A stretch of DNA of 64,000 nucleotides, from contig JAIEMJ010000011.1 of the NCBI GenBank assembly GCA_019752335.1, positions 62,001-126,000 of the forward strand. The letters are read 5' to 3'. A model generated the notes under the pieces. That model was not told the origin of the DNA, did no database searches, and saw only the letters and a list, made by a program, of their open reading frames with translations. Shown here piece after piece: positions 24,041 to 32,254 of this stretch. The position numbers were made by a program, and so were the translations under genes. The DNA comes from Bryobacteraceae bacterium (lineage in GTDB: Bacteria; Acidobacteriota; Terriglobia; Bryobacterales; Bryobacteraceae). Each line of letters begins with the position of its first letter. Positions within the stretch are counted from its first letter, which is position 1.

Positions 24041-26569
24041 TTACTTCGCTCCCGGAGCGCGCGCACTAAGGAAATTCGCAAAGATCCGGTACGCGCCGGG
24101 GACGCCGGCGGGTAACTGCCGGAACCAGGCCATCGGCGAATAAATGTAAGTGCCCGCGCCGTAGCGAGCGACTAACGTGGCGCCGTTCGAGAGCTTCTCT
24201 CCGGGATCTTTACAGGCAAAAAGACTCACGTACTGCGGATCCCATTCGGACGGGAAGTAGAGGCCGCGCTCCTGCACCCAACCGAGGAAATCAGTGTCGC
24301 CGATCTTGTTGGGCGTGAGCAACAGCGGATCACGCGGATTGGGCCGTTCGATGGGCGCTTCTTCCACCGTAACCCGGTCATTCCCGACGGTGAGCGGATA
24401 AGGGCCGACGCGCGCCAGGTCACCGCGAGCGGCGACGTTGAAGGGGCCGCCACGCTCGGCGACGTTGTACTGCACCACCATGGTGCCGCCTTGCTTCACA
24501 TAGTCCATCAGGCGGCTTTGGTTGGCGCGAAGATCGGCGCGGCTGTTGTAGGCGCGAATACCGGTGACAATCGCATCGAAGGACTTGAGCGTCGCCGTAG
24601 CCAATTGGCCCTCGCCCAGCAAAGTCACCTCGGCGCCGAGCTGCCGGATGGCGGCCGGCACTTCGTCGCCGGCGCCCATGATGTAGCCGACGCGCTTGGC
24701 GGTGGACCGCACATTGGTGCGCAGCAGAATCGCCGACGCCGTGGGGAAGAGGCTCTGCGGCGCGAAGTGCGGATACTGAATCGTCTCCATGCCCGACGAC
24801 GCATCCGCGCCGTCCACGGTCGCCACGGCCTTCAGAGTGAGGCGGGCTTCGGGGGCGGAAGGCTTGACGCTGAAGGTGACGGCGGTCTGCTCGCCGCGCG
24901 CGCCGAGCGCAAAGTCAGCCGAGGCGGGCGTGCTGGTGAAGCCGGCAGGCAGCGCCAGACTCACCTTACCGGCCGTCTTCGGAACATTGGCGCGAACCTC
25001 GACGGTGACCGTTTTGGCCTGCTGATCGGGAAAGACCACGACGGCGTCGGTGACGCGCAAGGCCACGGGCGGCACGACGATCAGGTTACGCGTCAGTTCG
25101 CCTTCGGCGCGGTCGACGAAGCGATATTGGATGGGGCGCTCCACGGAAAAATCAGTCCCGTTCAGGCTGAACGTGAACTTCGCCATCATCAGCGGATCGT
25201 TCTCAGGGTTGCCGATTTTCGCGGGATCGGGCACGGTGTAGAGGCCGCCGCCATGGGTCTTGGCGTCGGTGAGCCAGTAGGGCTGGCTGACGGGGATGCT
25301 GGGCTCCAGCGTCCATTCGCCGCCGTGGGCGAGGTTCTGGTTGTAGGGAAGCTTACCGCCGGCGAACTTGGGCAGGTTGAGACCGCCGCGGTTGAAGGTG
25401 ACAGACTTCCACTGCACGTCCAGCTTCGTGCGGACGATGGCATTGGCGGTCACCTTCAGCGTGGAGCCAGGCGTGGCCTGCTCACGGTCAGAGAGCAGGT
25501 CAACGTAGAGGCCGGTGCAGAGGGCGATGGTCTCATCGAGGTCAATCAGCTTGCGGGCGGCCCAGGGGTCCTGGTTGGCGGCCATCAGCTTACGCGCGTC
25601 CAGCAGCAGCGGCACGATGGCGGCGGGATTCTCGGGGCGGAAGGTGTCGGCGGCGCGGCGAAGCAAGTCGCCGATGGGCGCGCCGTTGGGGACGCGATTC
25701 CAGGTGGTGTCGATGCCATCGAAGAGGTCTTGCTTGGCTGGGTCGCCGCCGATGTTCAGCAGTTGATTCTTGCTGGAGCCTTTGCGTTCCGGCGAGCCCA
25801 TGCCTTGGCTCTTGTGCTGGCTGCGGCTGGCGCCGGCGATCTCGTTGTAGGAGAAGCCGAGGACGGGATCGTAATCGCCGGTGTCCACTTCCACCTTATT
25901 CGGAATCTTGGCATTCTCGGCCTCATCCTGCGGACGGAAGGAGAAGAGGTTGAACATCAGGCGTTTCGCCTGCCACGGACCCACCATCTTCAACTGCTCC
26001 GGAAAGCGGCTGGCATCAGCGGCGACGGTGAAGCCCTCTTTGCCCAGCAGCGCGGAGGCCTGGTGCTGGCCGTGGCCGTCGCGCGGGGTGCCGGAGAAGC
26101 GCGTGATGATGACGTCGGGGCGGAAGCGGCGAATGGCCCAAACGGTGTCGGCGAGGATCTCGTCGCGGCCCCACTTGGTGAGGGCTTCGTCGGCGGTCTT
26201 CGAGAAGCCGAAGTCGACGGCGCGGGAGAAGAACTGCTCACTGCCATCGATCTTGCGGGCGGCGAGCAACTCCTGGGTGCGGATAATACCGATCTCGTCG
26301 CCCTGTTCGGCGCCGATCAGATTCTGTCCGCCTTCGCCACGCGTGAGCGAGAGGTAAGCCGTGCGGTACTTCTTGCCGCGCGCCAGATAGGCCAGTAGGG
26401 CGGTGTTTTCGTCGTCGGGATGGGCGGCCACCATCAGGACACTGCCGAGGACGTTGAGCCGGTCCAGGGCCAGTTTAATCTCGGCGGTACCGTGAATGCT
26501 GCGTTGGGCGCCGGCCGGCAGCAGAGTGAGCAGAAGAACAGGGACAATCCAGAATCGCAAGCGAGGCAT
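24041..26569 (-). CDS. Secreted PIG-L family deacetylase
   Basis: An 842-aa exported protein starting MPRLRFWIVPVLLLTLLPAG. The PIG-L/LmbE zinc-hydrolase domain occupies about residues 35-300, with the metal-binding AHPDDENT, RGEGGQN, and the later DVIITRFSGTPRDGHGQHQAS, whose His residues complete the site. The C-terminal 500 residues are beta-rich and end with a flavodoxin-like or glutamine-amidotransferase-like segment (YIMGAGDEVPAAIRQLGAEV, DAIVTGIRAYNSR, YVKQGGTMVVQYN). Such proteins remove acetyl groups from amino sugars, probably in the periplasm. A longer in-frame frame extends upstream over the HIT gene but lacks coding character. The next genes are the membrane peptide and symporter, so uptake of the deacetylated product is plausible. 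Confidence 0.88.
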   Translation of the reverse strand: MPRLRFWIVPVLLLTLLPAGAQRSIHGTAEIKLALDRLNVLGSVLMVAAHPDDENTALLAYLARGKKYRTAYLSLTRGEGGQNLIGAEQGDEIGIIRTQELLAARKIDGSEQFFSRAVDFGFSKTADEALTKWGRDEILADTVWAIRRFRPDVIITRFSGTPRDGHGQHQASALLGKEGFTVAADASRFPEQLKMVGPWQAKRLMFNLFSFRPQDEAENAKIPNKVEVDTGDYDPVLGFSYNEIAGASRSQHKSQGMGSPERKGSSKNQLLNIGGDPAKQDLFDGIDTTWNRVPNGAPIGDLLRRAADTFRPENPAAIVPLLLDARKLMAANQDPWAARKLIDLDETIALCTGLYVDLLSDREQATPGSTLKVTANAIVRTKLDVQWKSVTFNRGGLNLPKFAGGKLPYNQNLAHGGEWTLEPSIPVSQPYWLTDAKTHGGGLYTVPDPAKIGNPENDPLMMAKFTFSLNGTDFSVERPIQYRFVDRAEGELTRNLIVVPPVALRVTDAVVVFPDQQAKTVTVEVRANVPKTAGKVSLALPAGFTSTPASADFALGARGEQTAVTFSVKPSAPEARLTLKAVATVDGADASSGMETIQYPHFAPQSLFPTASAILLRTNVRSTAKRVGYIMGAGDEVPAAIRQLGAEVTLLGEGQLATATLKSFDAIVTGIRAYNSRADLRANQSRLMDYVKQGGTMVVQYNVAERGGPFNVAARGDLARVGPYPLTVGNDRVTVEEAPIERPNPRDPLLLTPNKIGDTDFLGWVQERGLYFPSEWDPQYVSLFACKDPGEKLSNGATLVARYGAGTYIYSPMAWFRQLPAGVPGAYRIFANFLSARAPGAK

Positions 26570-26588
26570 CCATCTCAGTGTAAAGGAG

Positions 26589-27107
26589 TCAGCGGACCAA
26601 TACGGTCTCGGTGGTCTGCTCGCCGGTATGCACGTGCAGTTTGCCCCCCACGGGATGGATCCAAATGCCCGCGCCGGGCGGGGCGGGAATCTGGCTGGGA
26701 TGGCTGACAATGACGAAGCCTGACTTGGCTTCGGCCCAGGGATTGAAGCGGCCCAAGTGGATATGCGTGTGGCACTGCGTGCGAACCTTCTCGCCGTTGT
26801 AAGCCACGCCCCACTGCTCGCCGAAGAGCTCACGGGACTTGGCGATGGCGGTGGTCCAGAGCTGCGTGCGCGCGGCGAGAGTCATCTCGTGCAGATGATG
26901 CGCCTGCTCGCCATGGGCGCGCGGCAGGGCGAGCCACCGGTTCGGCTTGCGCGGATTGATGTCCTTCACGATGAAGACGGGCACGTCCAACGGCTGCTGC
27001 TCCGCGACACCGCAGAGGCTGCATTGGCGCTCGGCGAGCGTGGCGGGCTGCGTGGGATCGCAGCGGCAATCGATGGCGAGCAAGGCAAGGAAAAGAGCCG
27101 GGAGCAT
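26589..27107 (-). CDS. Exported HIT-like / CDP-diacylglycerol pyrophosphatase-like protein
   Basis: A 172-aa protein with a short N-terminal hydrophobic segment (MLPALFLALLAIDC) and a Cys pair (CSLCG). The core is HIT-like: RWLALPRAHGEQAHHLHEM, then the catalytic histidine triad QCHTHIHLGRF (about residue 112) and a final HPVGGKLHVHTG. The HTHIH triad matches the Cdh family, which hydrolyses CDP-diacylglycerol, as well as generic HIT nucleotidyl hydrolases. It heads a minus-strand operon: the PIG-L gene starts 19 nt after its stop. It is divergent from the GT39 gene. Confidence 0.75.
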   Translation of the reverse strand: MLPALFLALLAIDCRCDPTQPATLAERQCSLCGVAEQQPLDVPVFIVKDINPRKPNRWLALPRAHGEQAHHLHEMTLAARTQLWTTAIAKSRELFGEQWGVAYNGEKVRTQCHTHIHLGRFNPWAEAKSGFVIVSHPSQIPAPPGAGIWIHPVGGKLHVHTGEQTTETVLVR

Positions 27108-27139
27108 GGCTAACAGTTTAGCGTCTGTATACTGATGGT

Positions 27140-28591
27140 TTGTTCACTCGTCTCCGTTCCGTGCTCATCGCGCTGCTGGCTCTTCCGGTGATCTACGCGC
27201 TCTACTTCCACGAACTCGCGGGCGTCGGCATGATTGACCCAGACGAGCCGCGCTATGCGTCGATTGGCCGGGAGATGGCCAAGTCCGGCGACTGGATCAC
27301 GCCGCGCTTGTGGGGCAACGAATGGTTTGAGAAGCCGGCCTTGCTCTATTGGATGATCGGCCTGGGCCACAAGCTGGGTTTGCCTGGCGAACTCGCCGCG
27401 CGGTTGCCCATAGCTTTGTTGAGCCTGGCCTTCGCCGTTTTCTTCTACTGGCGCGTGCGCGGCATCTTCGGCGAACTGCCGGCGCGCTTTGCCACGCTGG
27501 CGCTGGCGACGTCGGCGGGGTGGGTGGCCTACTCACACTTCGCCGTGACGGACCTGCCGTTGGCGGTCTGCTTCGGTGCCGCGATGTTGCTCTATCTTGA
27601 ATGGGCGAACGGCGGCGACCAGTGGCTGGTGTGGACGGCCGGAGCTTGCCTGGGGCTCGCCGTGCTCGCCAAAGGACTGGTACCTCTAGTACTGGCACTG
27701 CCCGCACTGTGGTTCTCGCGCGATCAGCGGAAGGAGTGGTGGAAGCCCGTAGTCGCGTTACTGGTGGTGGCCTTACCTTGGTACGCCGCTTGCTACGCGG
27801 CCAACGGCTGGCTCTTCATTGATGTCTTCATCGTGCGGCATCACTTCTCGCGCTTCGCCGACGACACGCTGAAGCACGCGCAGCCCTTCTGGTTCTATGT
27901 ACCGGTGCTGATCGGCGCGGTATTTCCCTGGTCGCCCGCGCTGCTGCTCACCGCGCGCGCGGACTCTTTACGCGACCCTCGGCGCCAGTATGTCGTGGCT
28001 TGGCTCTTGTGGACGCTGCTGTTCTTCTCGCTCGCCACCAACAAGCTGCCCGGCTACCTGTTGCCGCTGCTGCCGGCGGCGGCGATCCTGATCGGGCTCG
28101 CGCTGGCCGAGGTGGAGAAGGCTTACATCGCGCTGATCGCGGGCGCCCTGCTGTTGGGGCTGGTGCCGTTGGTGGCCGAAGTGTTGCCCATCGCGCTGGC
28201 CGATGGGCTCAGCCACGCCAAGCCGGGTGACCTGCCCTGGCGCTATCTGGCCATCGGCGCGATCGGCGCGGGCCTGGTGTTCCGGCATGAGTATGCGACG
28301 TCGCGCGCCGCGGCGGTGTCGCTGCTGGCGATTGGCAGCGTCGCGGGTATCGCTTATCTGAAGCGCGAAGCCTTTCCGAAGCTGGAAGCGCAAGTCTCAG
28401 CGCGACCGCTGTGGCGCGGTATCGCACCGCGGCGCGCGGAGATCTGCATGGGCAACATGGAGCGCCGCTGGCGCTACGGGCTGAACTACTACGCCGTAAA
28501 GCCCTTGCCGGATTGCCTGGTGGCGCCGAGGCCTGTGATCCTGGAGCAGCGCGGGGGGGACCGTCCCCTGCCCTGGATTCAACAGCCGTGA
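27140..28591 (+). CDS. GT39-family (ArnT/PMT-like) membrane glycosyltransferase
   Basis: A 483-aa polytopic protein with about 10-12 helices, a probable lipid-linked-sugar-dependent transferase acting on the outer face of the inner membrane. The first loop after helix 1 has the conserved acidic motif GMIDPDEPRYASIGREMAKSG, the catalytic-Asp region of ArnT and PMT2-type enzymes, then GNEWFEKPALLYWMIG. The C-terminal soluble tail is short. Start codon TTG at 27140 is the best in-frame choice; a GTG at 27161 is possible. It overlaps the antiporter gene by 4 nt (GTGA). The acceptor (lipid A, undecaprenyl-linked glycan or protein) is not predictable. Confidence 0.85.
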   Translation: MFTRLRSVLIALLALPVIYALYFHELAGVGMIDPDEPRYASIGREMAKSGDWITPRLWGNEWFEKPALLYWMIGLGHKLGLPGELAARLPIALLSLAFAVFFYWRVRGIFGELPARFATLALATSAGWVAYSHFAVTDLPLAVCFGAAMLLYLEWANGGDQWLVWTAGACLGLAVLAKGLVPLVLALPALWFSRDQRKEWWKPVVALLVVALPWYAACYAANGWLFIDVFIVRHHFSRFADDTLKHAQPFWFYVPVLIGAVFPWSPALLLTARADSLRDPRRQYVVAWLLWTLLFFSLATNKLPGYLLPLLPAAAILIGLALAEVEKAYIALIAGALLLGLVPLVAEVLPIALADGLSHAKPGDLPWRYLAIGAIGAGLVFRHEYATSRAAAVSLLAIGSVAGIAYLKREAFPKLEAQVSARPLWRGIAPRRAEICMGNMERRWRYGLNYYAVKPLPDCLVAPRPVILEQRGGDRPLPWIQQP

Positions 28592-30189
28592 ATCCCGTCG
28601 AACAGTTCTTCGCCCTGATGGTGGTGGCGATGGTGATCGCGGCGATCGCCAAGCGCTTCGAACTGCCCTACCCTCTGGCGCTCGTCGTCGGTGGACTCGC
28701 GCTCAGCTTGTTGCCGGGCCTGCCCGCGATTCGGCTGGACCCCGAGATCGTCTTCTTCCTTTTCCTGCCCCCGGTGCTGGCCGAGGCGGCCTACTTTACG
28801 TCTTGGCGTGACTTCTGGCGCTACCGCCGTCCAATTCTCGGCCTCGCCTTCGGCCTGGTGACGTTTACCACGCTGGCCGTGGCGGCTATTTGCGAGTGGC
28901 TGATCCCCGGCATGAGTTGGGCGGCCGGCCTCACCTTGGGAGCCATCGTTTCGCCACCGGACGCGGCTGCGGCGACGTCGGTGATGCGCGGCTTGCGGCT
29001 GCCGCGCAAGATCGTGCAGATTCTGGAAGGCGAGAGCCTGGTAAACGACGCGTCGGCGCTGGTGCTGTATCGCTTCGCGGTGGCGGCCATCGTTACTGGT
29101 CACTTCTCGATGTCCGAGGCGTCGATGGGGCTCGCCTGGGTGACGCTGGGCGGCGCGGGAATCGGCCTGGGGATGGGTTGGCTCTACGTAAAGCTCTATC
29201 CGTTCATCCGCGACCCCGAGGTAGAGATTCTGTCGACCCTGGCCGTCAGCTACTCTTACTACTTCATCGCCGAGCAGGTGCATGCGTCCGGCGTGCTCGC
29301 GACTGTCGCGGGCGGCATGGTGGTGGGCTGGCACGCGCCGACGTTGTTTAGTTCGACGATGCGCATTCGCACGGTGGCCGTCTGGCAGAGCATCATCTTC
29401 GTGGTGAACGCGCTGATCTTCATCCTGATCGGCCTGCAACTGCCGACGGTGATGGCCGAGTTGGGCGGCTACCCACCAGCTATGCTGGCGGGCTGGGCCG
29501 CGGCGGTAACGGCCACCGTGATCGGCCTGCGACTGCTGTGGGTATTCCCCGGCGCATATCTGTCGCGCGTGCTGCTGCCATGCTCGATCGAGGAGCAAGC
29601 GCCTTCGCGCAAGGGGCTGCTGATCATCGGCTGGACCGGCCTGCGCGGCGTGGTGAGCCTGGCGGCGGCGCTGTCGTTGCCGCTCGAAACGAATGGCGGC
29701 CTGCCGTTCCCCTATCGCAGCCTGATCCTCTTTCTCACGTTCGTCGTGATCCTGGTGACGCTCCTGTTGCAGGGCTTCACGCTGCGGCCACTGATCCGCG
29801 GGCTCGGCATCACGGCAGACCGGTCGAGCGAAGAAGAATTGCTGCTCGCGCGCATTCACTCGACCGAGCAGGCGCTCGCGCGTCTGGTGTCGCTCGAAGC
29901 CGAGATCGCCGTACCTCCGAACGTGCTGCAGCGGGTACGCGGCTACTTCGAGGACCGGTTATCCGGCTTACGGGAGCAGCTCAGTCTGGAGACCGGCAAC
30001 GACGACCCCGAGAATCCGTCCGAGTTCCGCACCTTGGCCGAGCAGCGACTGTGGTGGGAACTCGCGCGGGCGGAACGTCAAGCCGTCCTGGCGCTGCGGG
30101 CGGAACAAAGAATCGGTGACGAGGCACTGCACGAGATCGAGCGCGAGATCGACTTACTGGAAGCCCGCCTGGTGCCAAAGGGGCACTAA
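28588..30189 (+). CDS. CPA1-family Na+/H+ antiporter
   Basis: A 533-aa antiporter starting at the GTG 28588, which overlaps the previous stop. About 12 helices are followed by a cytosolic tail (from about 430). The ion-binding signature is present: LEGESLVNDASALVLYRFAV, with the Asn-Asp pair of electroneutral CPA1 exchangers, and ASPPDAAAATSVMRGLRL before it. LIIGWTGLRGVVSLAAALSLP is the conserved late helix. The tail (LLLARIHSTEQALARLVSLEAE onward) is charged and helical, probably regulatory. It exports Na+ (or K+) in exchange for protons at the inner membrane. No regulatory site was seen. Confidence 0.93.
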   Translation: MNPVEQFFALMVVAMVIAAIAKRFELPYPLALVVGGLALSLLPGLPAIRLDPEIVFFLFLPPVLAEAAYFTSWRDFWRYRRPILGLAFGLVTFTTLAVAAICEWLIPGMSWAAGLTLGAIVSPPDAAAATSVMRGLRLPRKIVQILEGESLVNDASALVLYRFAVAAIVTGHFSMSEASMGLAWVTLGGAGIGLGMGWLYVKLYPFIRDPEVEILSTLAVSYSYYFIAEQVHASGVLATVAGGMVVGWHAPTLFSSTMRIRTVAVWQSIIFVVNALIFILIGLQLPTVMAELGGYPPAMLAGWAAAVTATVIGLRLLWVFPGAYLSRVLLPCSIEEQAPSRKGLLIIGWTGLRGVVSLAAALSLPLETNGGLPFPYRSLILFLTFVVILVTLLLQGFTLRPLIRGLGITADRSSEEELLLARIHSTEQALARLVSLEAEIAVPPNVLQRVRGYFEDRLSGLREQLSLETGNDDPENPSEFRTLAEQRLWWELARAERQAVLALRAEQRIGDEALHEIEREIDLLEARLVPKGH

Positions 30190-30509
30190 CGCTTTCCCAA
30201 CGAGGCGGCCTGGAACGAACTGCGGCGACCGGCACGAAACGAACCGGGAAGTGCTTGATTCTATTGGTAATCTCCGAAGGAAGAGAGCCGAGCCAGCCGA
30301 AGTGCCGGGGCGCCTGGCGACCGGCGTTTTCCCGGCTGATACCAGTATACCGGAGGTGCTGGTAATGCGAGGGTGGGAGTGGCTCGCTAAGTGGACTGAT
30401 TGAAACACGTTAGCCGCGTTTACGGGGGTGGTGACCGGCAAGGCCGGGCAGGCCTTAAACCGGAGTTGCCACCCCGTGTTAGCATTAAAAACGACCCCAA
30501 AGCAGCATC
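30190..30509. other. Intergenic region with structured repeat
   Basis: 320 nt between the antiporter and the gamma-carbonic anhydrase. No coding frame looks real. It contains a repeat (30393-30416) also present at about 35213-35239, and a nested hairpin at 30422-30478. The first 200 nt show nothing recognisable. Confidence 0.5.
30422..30478 (+). repeat. Nested palindromic hairpin upstream of gamma-carbonic anhydrase gene
   Basis: An outer stem pairs ACGGGGGTGG with CCACCCCGT (one bulged G), a middle stem pairs CCGG with CCGG, and an inner stem AAGGCC (30440-30445) pairs with GGCCTT (30451-30456) around GGGCA. It ends about 30 nt before the next start codon. It may be a REP-type element or a structured leader; it is not a classical terminator. 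Confidence 0.5.
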
Positions 30510-31019
30510 ATGATTCGTCCTTATCGCGGCATCCAGCCGCAGATCCACCCCGAAGCCTATATTGACCCTGCCGCGCAAATCATCGGCAAGGTGACGGTTG
30601 GCGCGCGGTCCAGCATCTGGCCCTCGGCGGTCGCCCGGGGCGACATCGCCAATATCTCCGTCGGCGAGGAGACCAGTATTCAGGACGGTACGGTGCTGCA
30701 TTGCGACTTCGGCATGGATCTCGTCATTGGCAGCCAAGTCACCGTCGGCCATCTCGCCATGCTGCATGGCTGCACGATTGAGGACGGCTGCCTGATCGGC
30801 ATCGGCGCGATTGTCCTTAACCGCGCCCACATTGGCCGGGGCAGCATCATCGCGGCTGGCGCCCTGGTCGCCGAAGGTAAGGTGATTCCACCGGGCTCCA
30901 TGGTGATGGGTGTCCCCGGCAAGATCGTTCGGCCGGTGACGCCCGAAGAACAACAACGCACGCTCGAGAACGCGCAACACTACGTTGACCGCGCCCGCGA
31001 GTATAAGGCCGACGCGTGA
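30510..31019 (+). CDS. Gamma-carbonic anhydrase family protein
   Basis: A 169-aa left-handed beta-helix protein with hexapeptide repeats (for example IGKVTVGARSSIW, VTVGHLAML, GCLIGIGAIVL). Zinc ligands of the gamma-CA fold are in place: His64 in VLHCDF, His81 in VGHLAM and His86 in MLHGC. The catalytic-loop residues of the archaeal Cam enzyme are absent, as in YrdA/PaaY-type members, so carbonic anhydrase activity is uncertain and redox or other acyl roles are possible. It overlaps hisS by 4 nt and starts a three-gene set with hisS and aspS. Confidence 0.9.
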   Translation: MIRPYRGIQPQIHPEAYIDPAAQIIGKVTVGARSSIWPSAVARGDIANISVGEETSIQDGTVLHCDFGMDLVIGSQVTVGHLAMLHGCTIEDGCLIGIGAIVLNRAHIGRGSIIAAGALVAEGKVIPPGSMVMGVPGKIVRPVTPEEQQRTLENAQHYVDRAREYKADA

Positions 31020-32254
31020 AGGCCGTCAAGGGCACGCGCGACATCCTGCCACCCGCGTCGCAACTGTGGAATCAGGTGGAGACGCGGGTGCGCGAAGTCT
31101 TCCGCACGTTCAATTACCACGAGATTCGCACACCCATCTTTGAAGAGACCGCGCTCTTCGCCCGCGGCGTCGGCGCGGAGACCGACATCGTCTCGAAGGA
31201 GATGTACACCTTCGATGACCACGGCGACAGCCTGACGCTTCGCCCGGAGAACACCGCCGGTGTGATGCGGGCCTACCTCGAACACCGGCTGGATCAGCGG
31301 CCGGGCATCCAGAAGCTCTACTACCTCGGCCCTATGTTTCGCCGCGAGCGTCCGCAGAAGGGCCGCTACCGGCAGTTCTACCAGATCGGCGCCGAGGCGA
31401 TTGGCGTCGATAGCGCCGCGGTGGACGCCGAGATGATCGAACTGGTGGACACGTTGCTGAAGTCCTGCGGGGTGGAGGGCGCGCGGCTGCTGATTAACTC
31501 CGTGGGCGACCCCGCGTCGCGCGCCGCCTACGTCGAGGAACTCCGCCGCCGCCTGGCGAACGTGAAGGACCAGCTTTCGCCCGACAACGCCCGCCGCGCC
31601 GAAACGAACCCATTGCGCGTGCTGGACTCGAAGGAAGCCAAGGACGAGGCGATCATCGCCGCGCTGCCCAGCATCCATGACTTCCTGAACGAAACAGCCA
31701 AACAGCACTTCGCTGACGTCCGCCGCTATCTCGACGACCGTGGTATCGCTTACGAAGTGAATCCGCGCCTGGTCCGCGGCCTCGACTATTACACGCACAC
31801 GACGTTTGAGTTCCTGCACGGCGCCCTCGGCGCGCAGAACGCCATCTGCGGCGGTGGCCGCTACAACGGGCTGGCCGAAACCATCGGCTCCAAGCTGGCC
31901 GCGCCGGGCGTCGGCTTCTCCATCGGGCAGGACCGGCTGATTATGGCGGTGGAAGACAAATTCACGCCGCCGCAACTCGACGTCTACCTCGCGCCGCTTG
32001 ACGACGCTTCCTTCCGTCACTGCGCGTTGTTGGCCCAGGAACTCCGCGGCCACGCCCTCGCGGTGGAACTCGCCGCGCCCACCAAGCCTCGCCGGGCCAT
32101 GGAACTGGCCGACAAGCTGAAAGCCCGCGCCGCCGTCATGGTGGGCGACAATGAATTAACTGCCGGGGTGTACGCCGTAAAGACGATGGCCACCGGCGCT
32201 CAAGAAAGCCTTACGCGCGAGCAACTGCTCGCCACTCTTCTGAATCATGCCTGA
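31016..32254 (+). CDS. hisS: Histidine-tRNA ligase
   Basis: Charges tRNA-His. The 412-aa class II synthetase begins at a GTG overlapping the previous stop (VKAVKGTRDILPP). Motif 1 lies in the N-terminal helix, motif 2 is FRRERPQKGRYRQFYQIGAE, the histidine-binding signatures are LVRGLDYYTHTTFE and GGRYNGLAE, and motif 3 is GVGFSIGQDRL. The C-terminal anticodon-binding domain is DVYLAPLDD through ARAAVMVGDNE. Length is typical. The aspS start overlaps its end by 8 nt. Confidence 0.97.
   Translation: MKAVKGTRDILPPASQLWNQVETRVREVFRTFNYHEIRTPIFEETALFARGVGAETDIVSKEMYTFDDHGDSLTLRPENTAGVMRAYLEHRLDQRPGIQKLYYLGPMFRRERPQKGRYRQFYQIGAEAIGVDSAAVDAEMIELVDTLLKSCGVEGARLLINSVGDPASRAAYVEELRRRLANVKDQLSPDNARRAETNPLRVLDSKEAKDEAIIAALPSIHDFLNETAKQHFADVRRYLDDRGIAYEVNPRLVRGLDYYTHTTFEFLHGALGAQNAICGGGRYNGLAETIGSKLAAPGVGFSIGQDRLIMAVEDKFTPPQLDVYLAPLDDASFRHCALLAQELRGHALAVELAAPTKPRRAMELADKLKARAAVMVGDNELTAGVYAVKTMATGAQESLTREQLLATLLNHA

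Noticed and set aside
24491-26398. Plus-strand frame of 635 codons
   Set aside because: Antisense of the PIG-L gene, which has clear domain motifs; the frame is a GC-rich shadow.
26570-26833. N-terminal extension of the PIG-L gene over the HIT gene
   Set aside because: The 88 extra residues are a frame-shadow of the HIT gene and would remove the signal peptide at 26569.
28579-29859. Minus-strand frame of 426 codons
   Set aside because: Antisense of the Na+/H+ antiporter; no domain text.
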